The notes beneath the pieces were generated by a model. That model saw nothing but the letters and a program-made list of their open reading frames with translations, made no database searches and was not told the DNA's origin. A stretch of DNA of 64,000 nt from Velocimicrobium porci. Its GTDB lineage: Bacteria; Bacillota; Clostridia; Lachnospirales; Lachnospiraceae. The stretch spans positions 24,415 to 88,414 of the forward strand of contig NZ_VUMT01000012.1 of assembly GCF_009696045.1 (NCBI RefSeq), written 5' to 3'. Below, piece by piece: positions 53,439-61,740 of this stretch (its first letter is position 1; each line of letters starts with the position of its first letter). Both the position numbers and the translations under genes were made by a program.

Positions 53439-54161
53439 CTAAAATAGACTATTGTATAACGCATCTGTTGTTAAAGTATTATAGTCCCCACGATTTGTAT
53501 AAGAGCCACCACCAGAAAGCGTTTTTAATGTACTATTTGACAAATTGCTAATTTCTTTCGCCTTTCCACTTACTTTCGCAGAATAAGAACCAGAACCGGA
53601 AAACAGCGTTTTCATTGCATTCATGTCTGCCTTACTAACCTTATCCTTATCAACAGTCAGTTTATTATCTTTTCCAATTGAAATACCTACTTTGTCAAGC
53701 AATGCACTATTCGATTTTGTACTTCCTATCATCCATAATGTCTTACGAAGTACACTTTTTGTATTAACATCATCAGCAGCATCAAGCATATTATTGTAAG
53801 CATCCACAAAAGAAGTCAATTTTTTTGTAATTTCTTCTGTGTTATAAGTTATTTTTCCTGTTTCCTCATCCTTCGTACCTTCAAACAACTTACCATTTTT
53901 TAATTCGTCTGCTGCCTTTTTTAATAAATCTGCCTGTGATTTTGTCTGCAATAAATTCGTCTTTTCCAACTTTGTTTCTTCTGTTTGGTCACTTGATTCA
54001 ACTGAATCGGAAGATTTTTTTGAATAGTAGGCATTGAGTAACTTTCTATAACTTCCATTCTGAATTGCTGCATAATCACCTAATACACTGCTGCCACTAT
54101 AAGATGTGCTTGTTGTATTCGTTCCAAAAAACGAATCGGAAATTCCAAAAAATGACGTCAT
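53439..54161 (-). CDS. FliD C-terminus-like protein, sigma-D controlled
   Basis: A 240-residue protein with a Ser/Thr-rich N-terminus and no signal peptide. Its C-terminal half resembles the end of the flagellar cap protein FliD: KKLTSFVDAYNNMLDAADD, SALLDKVGISIGKDNKLTVDKDKVSKADMNAMKTLFSGSGSYSAKVSGKAKEI. It is too short to be FliD (usually over 450 residues) and lacks the FliD_N and middle domains. A GGAGG ribosome site and sigma-D promoter lie upstream. It may be exported by the flagellar apparatus, an inference. Confidence 0.6.
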   Translation of the reverse strand: MTSFFGISDSFFGTNTTSTSYSGSSVLGDYAAIQNGSYRKLLNAYYSKKSSDSVESSDQTEETKLEKTNLLQTKSQADLLKKAADELKNGKLFEGTKDEETGKITYNTEEITKKLTSFVDAYNNMLDAADDVNTKSVLRKTLWMIGSTKSNSALLDKVGISIGKDNKLTVDKDKVSKADMNAMKTLFSGSGSYSAKVSGKAKEISNLSNSTLKTLSGGGSYTNRGDYNTLTTDALYNSLF

Positions 54162-54252
54162 ACTTATCCCTCCTTTGATTTGTTACTTGCAGTTTCATCC
54201 GTAAAACTACATTCTATCAGCTGGCTCTAATCTATCGTTCTGTTTATTCAAT

Positions 54253-54280
54253 ATATCGGCATAACCTAAAAAAATGTTTA
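54253..54280 (-). promoter_or_regulatory. Sigma-D (flagellar) promoter of the FliD-like gene
   Basis: Minus-strand TAAA (54277-54280), 16 bases, then GCCGATAT (54253-54260), an exact match to the Bacillus sigma-D -10 consensus, about 90 bases before the start codon. Confidence 0.8.
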
Positions 54281-54328
54281 CTCTTTTTTAATGAATCCAT
54301 TCACTTTGTCTTTAATTGTTAATATTAA

Positions 54329-54369
54329 TAAAAGTTCTTTTCTCTGTCAACCAAAGAAAAGAACTTTTT
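54329..54369 (-). terminator. Terminator after recU
   Basis: A 13-bp perfect stem (54331-54343 with 54355-54367) overlaps the recU stop codon; on the minus strand it ends AACTTTTATTAA. Confidence 0.7.
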
Positions 54370-54898
54370 ATCGATTTTCTAAATCCTTTTGTATCATTTC
54401 CAAGTAATGTACGAATACTCCATTATGAGTCGATATTTGATAATGCGGATCTAATTCTTCAAATAAAAAACTTTTTCTTCCCCCATTTTTTGCTCTCTCC
54501 CAAAATTTTAATAATTGTTCAAATGTGAGATAATAAAATAAATCATGCTTTGCAAAATAAATTAGCAAAAATGCAATTCCATTCTGTTCTTCAAATTCTT
54601 TCATAAATTGAATCTGATGCTCATGTACATTTTGGAGAGGAAACGTATCAATTGCACATTCTTTCGCATCAAAGCATACCGGAATTCCCTGTACCGTGCC
54701 AATATAATCGACCGTACTTTTTTGTTCAAAATACGCCAGTGTAATATGTCGTGTATTTTTATCAATTGTAATTGGTTTAATTGGAGTCGGTATTTTTTGT
54801 ATCAGAGCAAGATGATTCATCCGATATTTCTGATTTGTCAAATTGATAATCTCCTCTAACGTAGACCCACGAAGCCCCCTTGAGTTCCATGATGGCAT
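54368..54898 (-). CDS. recU: Holliday junction resolvase RecU
   Basis: A 176-residue PD-(D/E)xK resolvase that cuts Holliday junctions. Features are SRGLRGSTLEEIINLTNQKY (Glu), STVDYIGTVQGIPVCFDAKECAI (the D...ExK site read as D-x-K-E) and FPLQNVHEHQIQFMKEFEEQNGIAFLLIYF. AGGAGG lies 5 bases before the ATG. In many Firmicutes recU neighbours pbp genes; here it lies between a pseudouridine synthase and the FliD-like gene. Confidence 0.93.
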   Translation of the reverse strand: MPSWNSRGLRGSTLEEIINLTNQKYRMNHLALIQKIPTPIKPITIDKNTRHITLAYFEQKSTVDYIGTVQGIPVCFDAKECAIDTFPLQNVHEHQIQFMKEFEEQNGIAFLLIYFAKHDLFYYLTFEQLLKFWERAKNGGRKSFLFEELDPHYQISTHNGVFVHYLEMIQKDLENR

Positions 54899-54911
54899 AT
54901 GATTCCTCCTG

Positions 54912-55889
54912 TCAAAATAACTCGTTTATAATTGTTTCAAAATAAGATGGAAGCGGAGCCTTTATAATCATTTCTTTTCTCTCTATTGTCTGTGGAAATA
55001 CAAGCTCTCCGGCATGTAACAATTGATGCTTTAATTTAAAATGTTTTTTAAAATACTTATTTACAATAACGTCCCCATACTTTCCATCTCCTACAATCGG
55101 ATGTCCTATGCTTTGAAGGTGGGCACGAATCTGATGGGAACGACCTGTAATCAATTTTACGCGAAGCAGGGTAAACGCTCCATTCTCATTTTCTGTACAT
55201 TCAATCGGTTCATACTGTGTCTTAATATATTCAGCACCTTCTATCGGCTCTGTATGAATTGTTACCTTATTATGATTATGGTTTTTATGCAAGTATCCTT
55301 CAATCTGTTTTTTCTCTTTCACAATTCCTTTTACAATACAGTAATAATATTTATCCAAACTTCTCTCCTTAAACATTTCGCCCATTTTCTGAAGCCCGGA
55401 TACGGTCTTTCCTGCTACTATAATTCCGCTTGTATTTCGATCAAGCCGATTGCAGATACCTGGTCGGAAACCTGCTAACTGTTCTTTTTTTATACTCCCA
55501 GACTGAAGCAAATAAGCTGCAATATGTTCTACTAAAGAAATATCCTCTGGTCTTGCCTTCTGAGATAGCATCCCTGCCGGCTTATTCACAATTAATACAT
55601 TTTCATCCTCATATAAAATGTCTAACTCTTCCAGCTGCTCAATCGCTAAATTTCTTTCTGTTTCCTCTCCCATGCTAAATTTCTCGATTGTTTCATCCGA
55701 TAGCCACAGTTTGACAAAATCACCTTCCTGAAGCTTTTCATTTCCCTCTGCCCTTTTGTCATTTAATGTTATATTCTTTTTTCTCATCATTTTATATAAA
55801 AAACTTTTACTGGCATACTGCAAATACTTTCCAAGAAACTTATCCAATCTCTGTCCTGCTTCCTGGACTCCAATTACGATTTCTTTCAT
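54912..55889 (-). CDS. RluA-family 23S rRNA pseudouridine synthase
   Basis: A 325-residue enzyme with an N-terminal S4 domain (QRLDKFLGKYLQYASKSFLYKMMRKKNITLN) and a RluA/C-type catalytic domain: NKPAGMLSQK, the active Asp in ICNRLDRNTSGIIV, and GRSHQIRAHLQSIGHPIVGDGKYGD. Substrate position cannot be told by eye. AAAGGAG 5 bases before ATG 55889 sets the start. It is 13 bases upstream of recU. Confidence 0.93.
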   Translation of the reverse strand: MKEIVIGVQEAGQRLDKFLGKYLQYASKSFLYKMMRKKNITLNDKRAEGNEKLQEGDFVKLWLSDETIEKFSMGEETERNLAIEQLEELDILYEDENVLIVNKPAGMLSQKARPEDISLVEHIAAYLLQSGSIKKEQLAGFRPGICNRLDRNTSGIIVAGKTVSGLQKMGEMFKERSLDKYYYCIVKGIVKEKKQIEGYLHKNHNHNKVTIHTEPIEGAEYIKTQYEPIECTENENGAFTLLRVKLITGRSHQIRAHLQSIGHPIVGDGKYGDVIVNKYFKKHFKLKHQLLHAGELVFPQTIERKEMIIKAPLPSYFETIINELF

Positions 55890-55929
55890 TGATACTCCTT
55901 TTCTAACAAACAATTTTAAATATTCCTAT

Positions 55930-56496
55930 TTATACAATAAGTGAAGTAAGATATGCGATTACCTTTTCTTCTTCCTGCAAATTAACCTCTTTTTCAGAAA
56001 TTTTTTTAACTGCCTTCACCAATTCGTCATAAGAAGAATAAATCTTTACAATCTCATTTGAACTCCAATTTCTAACCCCTTTTGTCAAATAAGATTGTAT
56101 ATAAGCTAAATCTTGCTTTTCTCTTCCCACTACTCCAAGTACCTGCCCGTTACTTACAAGAATAAAGTCAAGATTCATCACCTTTTCCGATGAAGTAATT
56201 ACCATATCTGAAAATAATTTACCATTTTCCCTCAAAATCTTTATAAGCTCATCATACTGTTCCCGCTTTGGTGTATGATATGGCGCTAATACAACAAAAC
56301 TAACAAAAAATTTCGCACCGGGCAGTACCATCAATACTGCAAGCACTGTAAAAATACTCTGATTGCTTTTTCCTTTAAAATAGTAACCGGTTAAAAAAAT
56401 GCCAATACCAATGAAAGCCATTAATAAAGTAAGTAATAACTGCTTCCACTTCTTCTTTTTTATATAACCCCATTCACCGGTCTCGCACTTTATCAT
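55930..56496 (-). CDS. Two-helix membrane protein, unknown
   Basis: A 188-residue protein with a basic N-terminus, two hydrophobic helices (about 19-38 and 48-70) and a soluble C-terminal domain of about 110 residues (KREQYDELIKILRENGKLFSDMVITSSEKVMNLDFILVSNGQVLGVVG). AGGAGG is 9 bases before the ATG. The soluble part has an alpha/beta pattern and may be nuclease-like in style, but I cannot assign a family. It is cotranscribed with the neighbouring pseudouridine synthase by spacing. Confidence 0.7.
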   Translation of the reverse strand: MIKCETGEWGYIKKKKWKQLLLTLLMAFIGIGIFLTGYYFKGKSNQSIFTVLAVLMVLPGAKFFVSFVVLAPYHTPKREQYDELIKILRENGKLFSDMVITSSEKVMNLDFILVSNGQVLGVVGREKQDLAYIQSYLTKGVRNWSSNEIVKIYSSYDELVKAVKKISEKEVNLQEEEKVIAYLTSLIV

Positions 56497-56527
56497 ACCA
56501 TTTAGCCTCCTCTCCTGGTTATTTTAC

Positions 56528-58408
56528 TTATTTCTTTTTATGAACGTTTCGAATTGTCCGCTTTTTCTTTTGCTTCTTTAAACCTTTTTCCTGTTTTCCA
56601 ACCTGCTTTTTATCTTTTGGTCTGATTAAGCACCGTTTATCGTAGCCGATTAAATCCATACGTTTTGCTAATTTTAATGCTTCGAATACCAAATCATAAT
56701 TTTTTGGATTCCGGTATTGAATAAGTGCCCTCTGCATTTCCTTTTCATGTGCCGATTTTGGTACATATACCTTTTCCATCGTTCTTGGATCAAGTCCCGT
56801 ATAATACATACAAGTTGAGATTGTAGCAGGGGTTGGATAAAAATCCTGAACCTGTTCCGGCATATAGCCCATATCCCGGATATATTCCGCCAGTTTAACA
56901 GCTTCTTTCATTGTAGAACCCGGATGAGAAGACATAAGATACGGAACAACATATTGTTTCATACCAAGTTCTTCATTAATTTTTTTATACGCACGGATAA
57001 ATCTCTCATAGACTTCATTGGAAGGTTTTCCCATAAGCGGAAGTACCTTGTCACTCACATGCTCCGGTGCAACTTTTAATTGCCCACTTACATGATACTG
57101 ACATAATTCTCTGATAAAAGTATCATCCTTATCCGTAATTGCATAATCAAATCTTACGCCGGAACGCACAAATACTTTTTTTACCTTTGGCAGCTTTCTT
57201 AATTTTCGAAGCAGAGAAATATAATCTTTATGGTCAACTGTCAGATTTTTACATGGTGTAGGAAACAAGCACTGGCGGTTTTTGCAAACTCCTTTTGTCA
57301 ATTGTTTCTCACAAGAAGTATGGCGGAAATTCGCTGTTGGACCTCCCACATCATTGATGTAACCTTTAAAATCCTTTTCTTCTGTCAAAATCTTTGCTTC
57401 TTCTAATATTGATTCATGACTTCTTGTCTGAACAATTCTGCCCTGATGGAATGTTAAAGCACAAAAGTTACAACCTCCAAAGCATCCTCTGTTGCTTACC
57501 AAGCTAAACTGCAGTTCTTTTATTGCCGGAATTCCGCCATCCTTTTCATAAATTGGATGATAAGTCCGCATATAAGGCAGTGCATAAACATCATCCATTT
57601 CCTGTCTTGTTAATGGCTTAGCCGGAGGATTTTGAACAATATATTCTGTATCCTTATACTTTTCCACTAAACGTTTTCCCGTAAATGGGTCTGTATTGCA
57701 ATATTGTATATAAAAGCTTTCTGCAAACTTATGTTTATTTTCAAAAATCTCTTGATAATCCGGGAGTTCTATATAATCATATACATTTTCTAATGATTTT
57801 GCTTTAAAAACCGTTCCTGCAACAAAAGTTATATCTTTTATATCAATTCCGCTATCTAAAGCATCCGCAATTTCAACAATTGAATGTTCTCCCATTCCAT
57901 AAGAAATTAAATCTGCACCAGAATCCAATAAAATAGACCGTTTTACCCGGTCACTCCAATAATCATAATGCCCAAGTCTTCTTAGACTTGCCTCAATTCC
58001 ACCAATAATAATCGGAACATGCTTGTACACTTTACGAATCAAGTTACCATATACAATCGTTGCACGATCAGGACGTTTTCCCATAATACCACCAGGAGAA
58101 TATGCGTCTTGTTTTCTATGCTTTTTGGCAACTGTATAATGATTAACCATCGTATCCATATTTCCTGCCGATACAAGAAAGCCAAGCCTTGGCTTTCCAA
58201 AAACCTGAATACTTTCCTCGTTTTTCCAGTCCGGCTGTGCAATTATACCGATTTTATAACCATGGCTTTCCAAAACACGACTTATAATTGCCGGACCAAA
58301 CGAATGATGGTCAACATACGCATCTCCAATTACATAAACAAAATCAACTTCCCTCCATCCTCTTTTTTTCATATCCGCTTGGCTAATTGGTAAAAAATCT
58401 TTTGTCAT
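56528..58408 (-). CDS. YgiQ-family radical SAM protein
   Basis: A 626-residue YgiQ-type protein: N-terminal [79 protein letters not shown], and the radical SAM cluster [18 protein letters not shown] at about residue 310. A basic C-terminal tail follows. The substrate is unknown. AGGAG is 6 bases upstream. Confidence 0.95.
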   Translation of the reverse strand: MTKDFLPISQADMKKRGWREVDFVYVIGDAYVDHHSFGPAIISRVLESHGYKIGIIAQPDWKNEESIQVFGKPRLGFLVSAGNMDTMVNHYTVAKKHRKQDAYSPGGIMGKRPDRATIVYGNLIRKVYKHVPIIIGGIEASLRRLGHYDYWSDRVKRSILLDSGADLISYGMGEHSIVEIADALDSGIDIKDITFVAGTVFKAKSLENVYDYIELPDYQEIFENKHKFAESFYIQYCNTDPFTGKRLVEKYKDTEYIVQNPPAKPLTRQEMDDVYALPYMRTYHPIYEKDGGIPAIKELQFSLVSNRGCFGGCNFCALTFHQGRIVQTRSHESILEEAKILTEEKDFKGYINDVGGPTANFRHTSCEKQLTKGVCKNRQCLFPTPCKNLTVDHKDYISLLRKLRKLPKVKKVFVRSGVRFDYAITDKDDTFIRELCQYHVSGQLKVAPEHVSDKVLPLMGKPSNEVYERFIRAYKKINEELGMKQYVVPYLMSSHPGSTMKEAVKLAEYIRDMGYMPEQVQDFYPTPATISTCMYYTGLDPRTMEKVYVPKSAHEKEMQRALIQYRNPKNYDLVFEALKLAKRMDLIGYDKRCLIRPKDKKQVGKQEKGLKKQKKKRTIRNVHKKK

Positions 58409-58424
58409 TCTAACTCCTATCTAT

Positions 58425-59075
58425 TTATTCAAACTGAATCTCCAAATAACTGTCTATATAATAATCTGCTTCTTTCTTTTTTGCCTCAATCATATCTTTT
58501 GTATAATCATCATAGACAGCACATACTGTCATTCCGGCACTTTTTCCTGCTCGTATTCCTTGGATTACATCTTCAAATACAAGACATTCTTCTGGAATTA
58601 CCTGAAGCTCATTCGCAACCAGCTCATAGATATCCGGTGCCGGTTTTCCTTTTTTTACTTCACACGCCGTATGAATCGAATCAAAATATTGTACCATATG
58701 ATGATTTTCCAATACAGCCTTTACTAATTCTTTTGAATTGCTTGTTGCAATCCCTGTTTTTATTCCTTTTTTCTTTAAATATTTTACAAACGCTTTTGCC
58801 CCCTGTTTAAATGGCACTTCATTCGCATATTTATATCCTGCCATCTGATTCCATGTCTGTTTAATCTGTTCTAACGAATCTTCCAGCCCAAATCTTTGCT
58901 TAAAATAAACTGCTGTTTCAGAAAAACTCATTCCTTCAATCTCATCCTGCAATGTTTCCGGAAGGACTATTCCAAAACGACCTAAATATTCAATATCAAT
59001 TTCCCGCCACATACTCATAGAATCAATTAATGTTCCATCTAAATCAAAAATAACTGCTTTTTTATTCCTTAACAT
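58425..59075 (-). CDS. HAD-family phosphatase (beta-phosphoglucomutase-like)
   Basis: A 216-residue HAD hydrolase: DLDGTLIDSM (motif I), IATSNSKELV (motif II), Lys in KKGKPAPD, and VFEDVIQGIRAGKSAGM (motif IV). A helical cap lies at about 17-85. The substrate is probably a small phosphosugar or nucleotide. The start at 59075 follows AGGAG by 5 bases. It overlaps the RsuA-type gene by 14 bases. Confidence 0.92.
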   Translation of the reverse strand: MLRNKKAVIFDLDGTLIDSMSMWREIDIEYLGRFGIVLPETLQDEIEGMSFSETAVYFKQRFGLEDSLEQIKQTWNQMAGYKYANEVPFKQGAKAFVKYLKKKGIKTGIATSNSKELVKAVLENHHMVQYFDSIHTACEVKKGKPAPDIYELVANELQVIPEECLVFEDVIQGIRAGKSAGMTVCAVYDDYTKDMIEAKKKEADYYIDSYLEIQFE

Positions 59076-59832
59076 ATGCACTCCTATTTTTTAATTGTTC
59101 CACTTCTTCTTCGGTTAATGGACGATACTCACCCGGTCTTAATGCCTTGTCTAATACTAAATTTCCCATCGCCAAACGCTTTAAATAAATAACTTTTGTT
59201 CCTACCGCCTCAAACATTCGCTTCACCTGATGGTACTTTCCCTCCTGAATTGTAATCTCTACCTCTGAACAGTCTGCCGAGGATAGAATCTTAAGTTTAG
59301 CCGGAAGTGTAAAAATTCCTTCTGTTCCTTTTCGTTTTTCTCTTTTACTTTCTTCCTTTAGACATATGCCCTTTGCAAACTGCTCTATTTCTTTTTCTGT
59401 TATCATTCCATCAATTTTCGCATAATAAGTTTTATCAACATGTTTTTTAGGGCTTAAAAGGGAATGGGATAGTTTTCCATCGTTTGTTATCAATAATAAT
59501 CCTTCTGTATCTTTATCCAATCGGCCTACCGGGAACAAATCTTTTCTTTTTGTTGTTGTAATTAAGTCAATAACCGTCTTCTCCCTTGCATCAGAAACAG
59601 CAGAAACAACACCGGCAGGTTTATTAAGCATATAATACTCCCATTCCTCATACACAATCTGTTTGCCTTCCATACAAATCTTTTGTTCATTTGCATTTAT
59701 TTTTTGCTCTGGCTTTTTTATGACCAAACCATCGACTGTAATTTTTCCTTTTTTTATATATTCTTTTACTTCTGTTCTTGTACCAAGCCCCATATCAGCT
59801 AAATACTTATCCAGACGTATACATTTACTCAT
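59062..59832 (-). CDS. RsuA/RluB-family 16S/23S rRNA pseudouridine synthase
   Basis: A 256-residue enzyme: N-terminal S4 domain (RLDKYLADMGLGTRTEVKEYIKKGKITVDG), then YMLNKPAGVVSA, the catalytic Asp in GRLDKDTEGLLLITNDG and the closing GKYHQVKRMFEAVG. This is the RsuA type, usually on 16S rRNA. A weak ribosome site (GAGATAGA) precedes the ATG. It is between the alarmone synthetase and HAD genes. Confidence 0.93.
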   Translation of the reverse strand: MSKCIRLDKYLADMGLGTRTEVKEYIKKGKITVDGLVIKKPEQKINANEQKICMEGKQIVYEEWEYYMLNKPAGVVSAVSDAREKTVIDLITTTKRKDLFPVGRLDKDTEGLLLITNDGKLSHSLLSPKKHVDKTYYAKIDGMITEKEIEQFAKGICLKEESKREKRKGTEGIFTLPAKLKILSSADCSEVEITIQEGKYHQVKRMFEAVGTKVIYLKRLAMGNLVLDKALRPGEYRPLTEEEVEQLKNRSAYVKE

Positions 59833-59855
59833 TCTATCTCAACTTTCTATTTCTT

Positions 59856-60659
59856 TTATTTTAAGCTTTGCGCACGATAACCTTCTGCAATAATATCAAG
59901 CTGTTTACTAAAACGTTCAAGCTGATCGACATCATCACTTTGATAAATTCGAAAAAACTCATCTTGAATTTTTACAACTTCTCGTTTGTTCGCAAGTTTA
60001 TATAAATTTTGAATATTATTTAAAATATCTGCAACTATATCTGCTTTCCTGCGGAAAGAATTCTGTGCATCCATGATCTCACTCCGCACCGAAGCCATTT
60101 CTTCATCTAAAATGACAACTGCCTCAGCAGCCTTCGATAAACGTTCCCTGATATGCTTTGGCATATTTTCTTTATATTTGTATTGTAAGGAATGTTCTAT
60201 TGTTGCCCAGAAATTCATTCCCAATGTACGAATTTGAATCTCTGCTTTTATCTCTTTTGGTCCATTAATGCTCTGTACAACATAACCTATAATTAAGTGA
60301 TAGCTTCTATATCCACTTGGTTTGCTTTTCGTAATATAGTCTTTTTCCTGGAGAATTGTCATGTCATTTCTCTTTTCTATAATCTCCACTACCTTATCAA
60401 TATCTTCAACAAACTGACAAATAATTCGGATTCCTGCAATATCTTCTATCTTTGTTTCAATTTCATCCAGTTCAATCTTTTTTCGCTGTGCCTTCTCCAA
60501 TATACTGGAAATCGTTTTAACCCTTCCATTCACTAATTCAATCGGAGAATAAACCCCTGCATTTCTATGTTCTAACATAATGTGATTAAATTTTAATACT
60601 AATTCATCTACCGCCAAAACATAGGGATCTAGTATCTCACGCCATAATTGTATCTCCAT
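59856..60659 (-). CDS. Small alarmone synthetase (RelQ/YjbM-like GTP pyrophosphokinase)
   Basis: A 267-residue stand-alone RelA_SpoT domain: RIICQFVEDIDKVVEII, KPSGYRSYHLIIGY, EIQIRTLGMNFWATIEHSLQYKYK. Such synthetases make (p)ppGpp without ribosome binding. No HD, TGS or ACT domains. GAGG is 8 bases before the ATG. Regulation cannot be seen from the sequence. Confidence 0.93.
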   Translation of the reverse strand: MEIQLWREILDPYVLAVDELVLKFNHIMLEHRNAGVYSPIELVNGRVKTISSILEKAQRKKIELDEIETKIEDIAGIRIICQFVEDIDKVVEIIEKRNDMTILQEKDYITKSKPSGYRSYHLIIGYVVQSINGPKEIKAEIQIRTLGMNFWATIEHSLQYKYKENMPKHIRERLSKAAEAVVILDEEMASVRSEIMDAQNSFRRKADIVADILNNIQNLYKLANKREVVKIQDEFFRIYQSDDVDQLERFSKQLDIIAEGYRAQSLK

Positions 60660-60736
60660 ATTGTAAACCTCATTTCTCGCCTTTAATATCGTTTTTAGTA
60701 TAACATAAATTTTTAAAGAAATAAACGTTTGTTTCC

Positions 60737-61588
60737 CTATTCATTTCCTTCCAAATGAAATGGTACTTTCTTATCTTCTATGTATTTTAAAATCCAATAA
60801 GGATTTACACTTATTTCTTTTCCGGCTTGCTTTAAATAAACTCCAACATGAAGATGCACATCAAAGTTGCCGGTTGTTCCTTCTACCTCACTATAACCGG
60901 TATCTCCTACATATCCAATCAACTGTCCCGCCTTAATAATGTCTCCCTCTTCTAAGTTTGGTGCATATTCAGACATATGAGCATAGTAAAAATATCCTCC
61001 ACCGGGTGCCCGCACTCCAATTCGATAACCGCCAAGTTTTAACCAGCCTTTCTTTTCAATTCTCCCATCTGTCATACTATAAACCGGAAAATACCCTCTC
61101 TTATTATTGCTAGTCATAATATCGGTTCCCTCGTGAACCCTTTTTCCTCCATACGCCCGTTCACTATACCAGCTATTCTCATAAAAGCAATGCTCTTTTC
61201 CATCTATATCTTCTCCAACAGGAAAGTACTCAATATCTGTAAATAACTCGCGATAAGACTTCCTTAATTTCCCAAACTTTTTCGAATAATTATAATAGTT
61301 TGGAACAGTTCTTACCTCTAAATCCCTCTTTTGTTCGAAATGAAAATCCTGCCGAATCATAGCAAATGCAAGTTTTTTATCCCAATCACTTGGATTTTCT
61401 TTTTTTACTTGCCGTAAGCTCTCTATCGTTTCTTGATTAAAGCTTAAAGCACGAAAAGCAAATTTGCTTTCTTTACTATCTAACCGCTCTAACCAAATGG
61501 CATCCTGCAGATAACTTATCCCTAATACAATAAGCAAAATAGCTAGAATTCCTATTTTAATTGATATGATTCCGTGCTTCTTTTTCAT
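60737..61588 (-). CDS. M23-family (LytM) cell-wall endopeptidase
   Basis: A 283-residue membrane-anchored M23 peptidase with an N-terminal signal anchor (IGILAILLIVLGISYL) and a C-terminal LytM domain with zinc motifs HEGTD and HLHVG. The motifs are intact, so activity is plausible. The middle segment (about 35-150) is unassigned. Ribosome site AGGGGTAGG. It lies between flagellin and the alarmone synthetase gene, possibly acting on the sacculus. Confidence 0.9.
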   Translation of the reverse strand: MKKKHGIISIKIGILAILLIVLGISYLQDAIWLERLDSKESKFAFRALSFNQETIESLRQVKKENPSDWDKKLAFAMIRQDFHFEQKRDLEVRTVPNYYNYSKKFGKLRKSYRELFTDIEYFPVGEDIDGKEHCFYENSWYSERAYGGKRVHEGTDIMTSNNKRGYFPVYSMTDGRIEKKGWLKLGGYRIGVRAPGGGYFYYAHMSEYAPNLEEGDIIKAGQLIGYVGDTGYSEVEGTTGNFDVHLHVGVYLKQAGKEISVNPYWILKYIEDKKVPFHLEGNE

Positions 61589-61687
61589 ATTTACCTACCC
61601 CTTTTGAGTATACTAAGCTATAATATATATGAAAAAGAAAAAAGAATTAGAACAACTACAGTATAACAGAAAACAATTCTTTTGCAA

Positions 61688-61716
61688 CAAAAAACAGCCC
61701 GACCGGGCTGTTTTTT
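61688..61716 (-). terminator. Terminator after flagellin
   Basis: A perfect palindrome (AAAAAACAGCCCG with CGGGCTGTTTTTT, 61689-61716) forms a GC-rich stem with T-run on the minus strand, 25 bases after the flagellin stop. Confidence 0.92.
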
Positions 61717-61740
61717 ATAAACATTATCTGATCTTTACTC

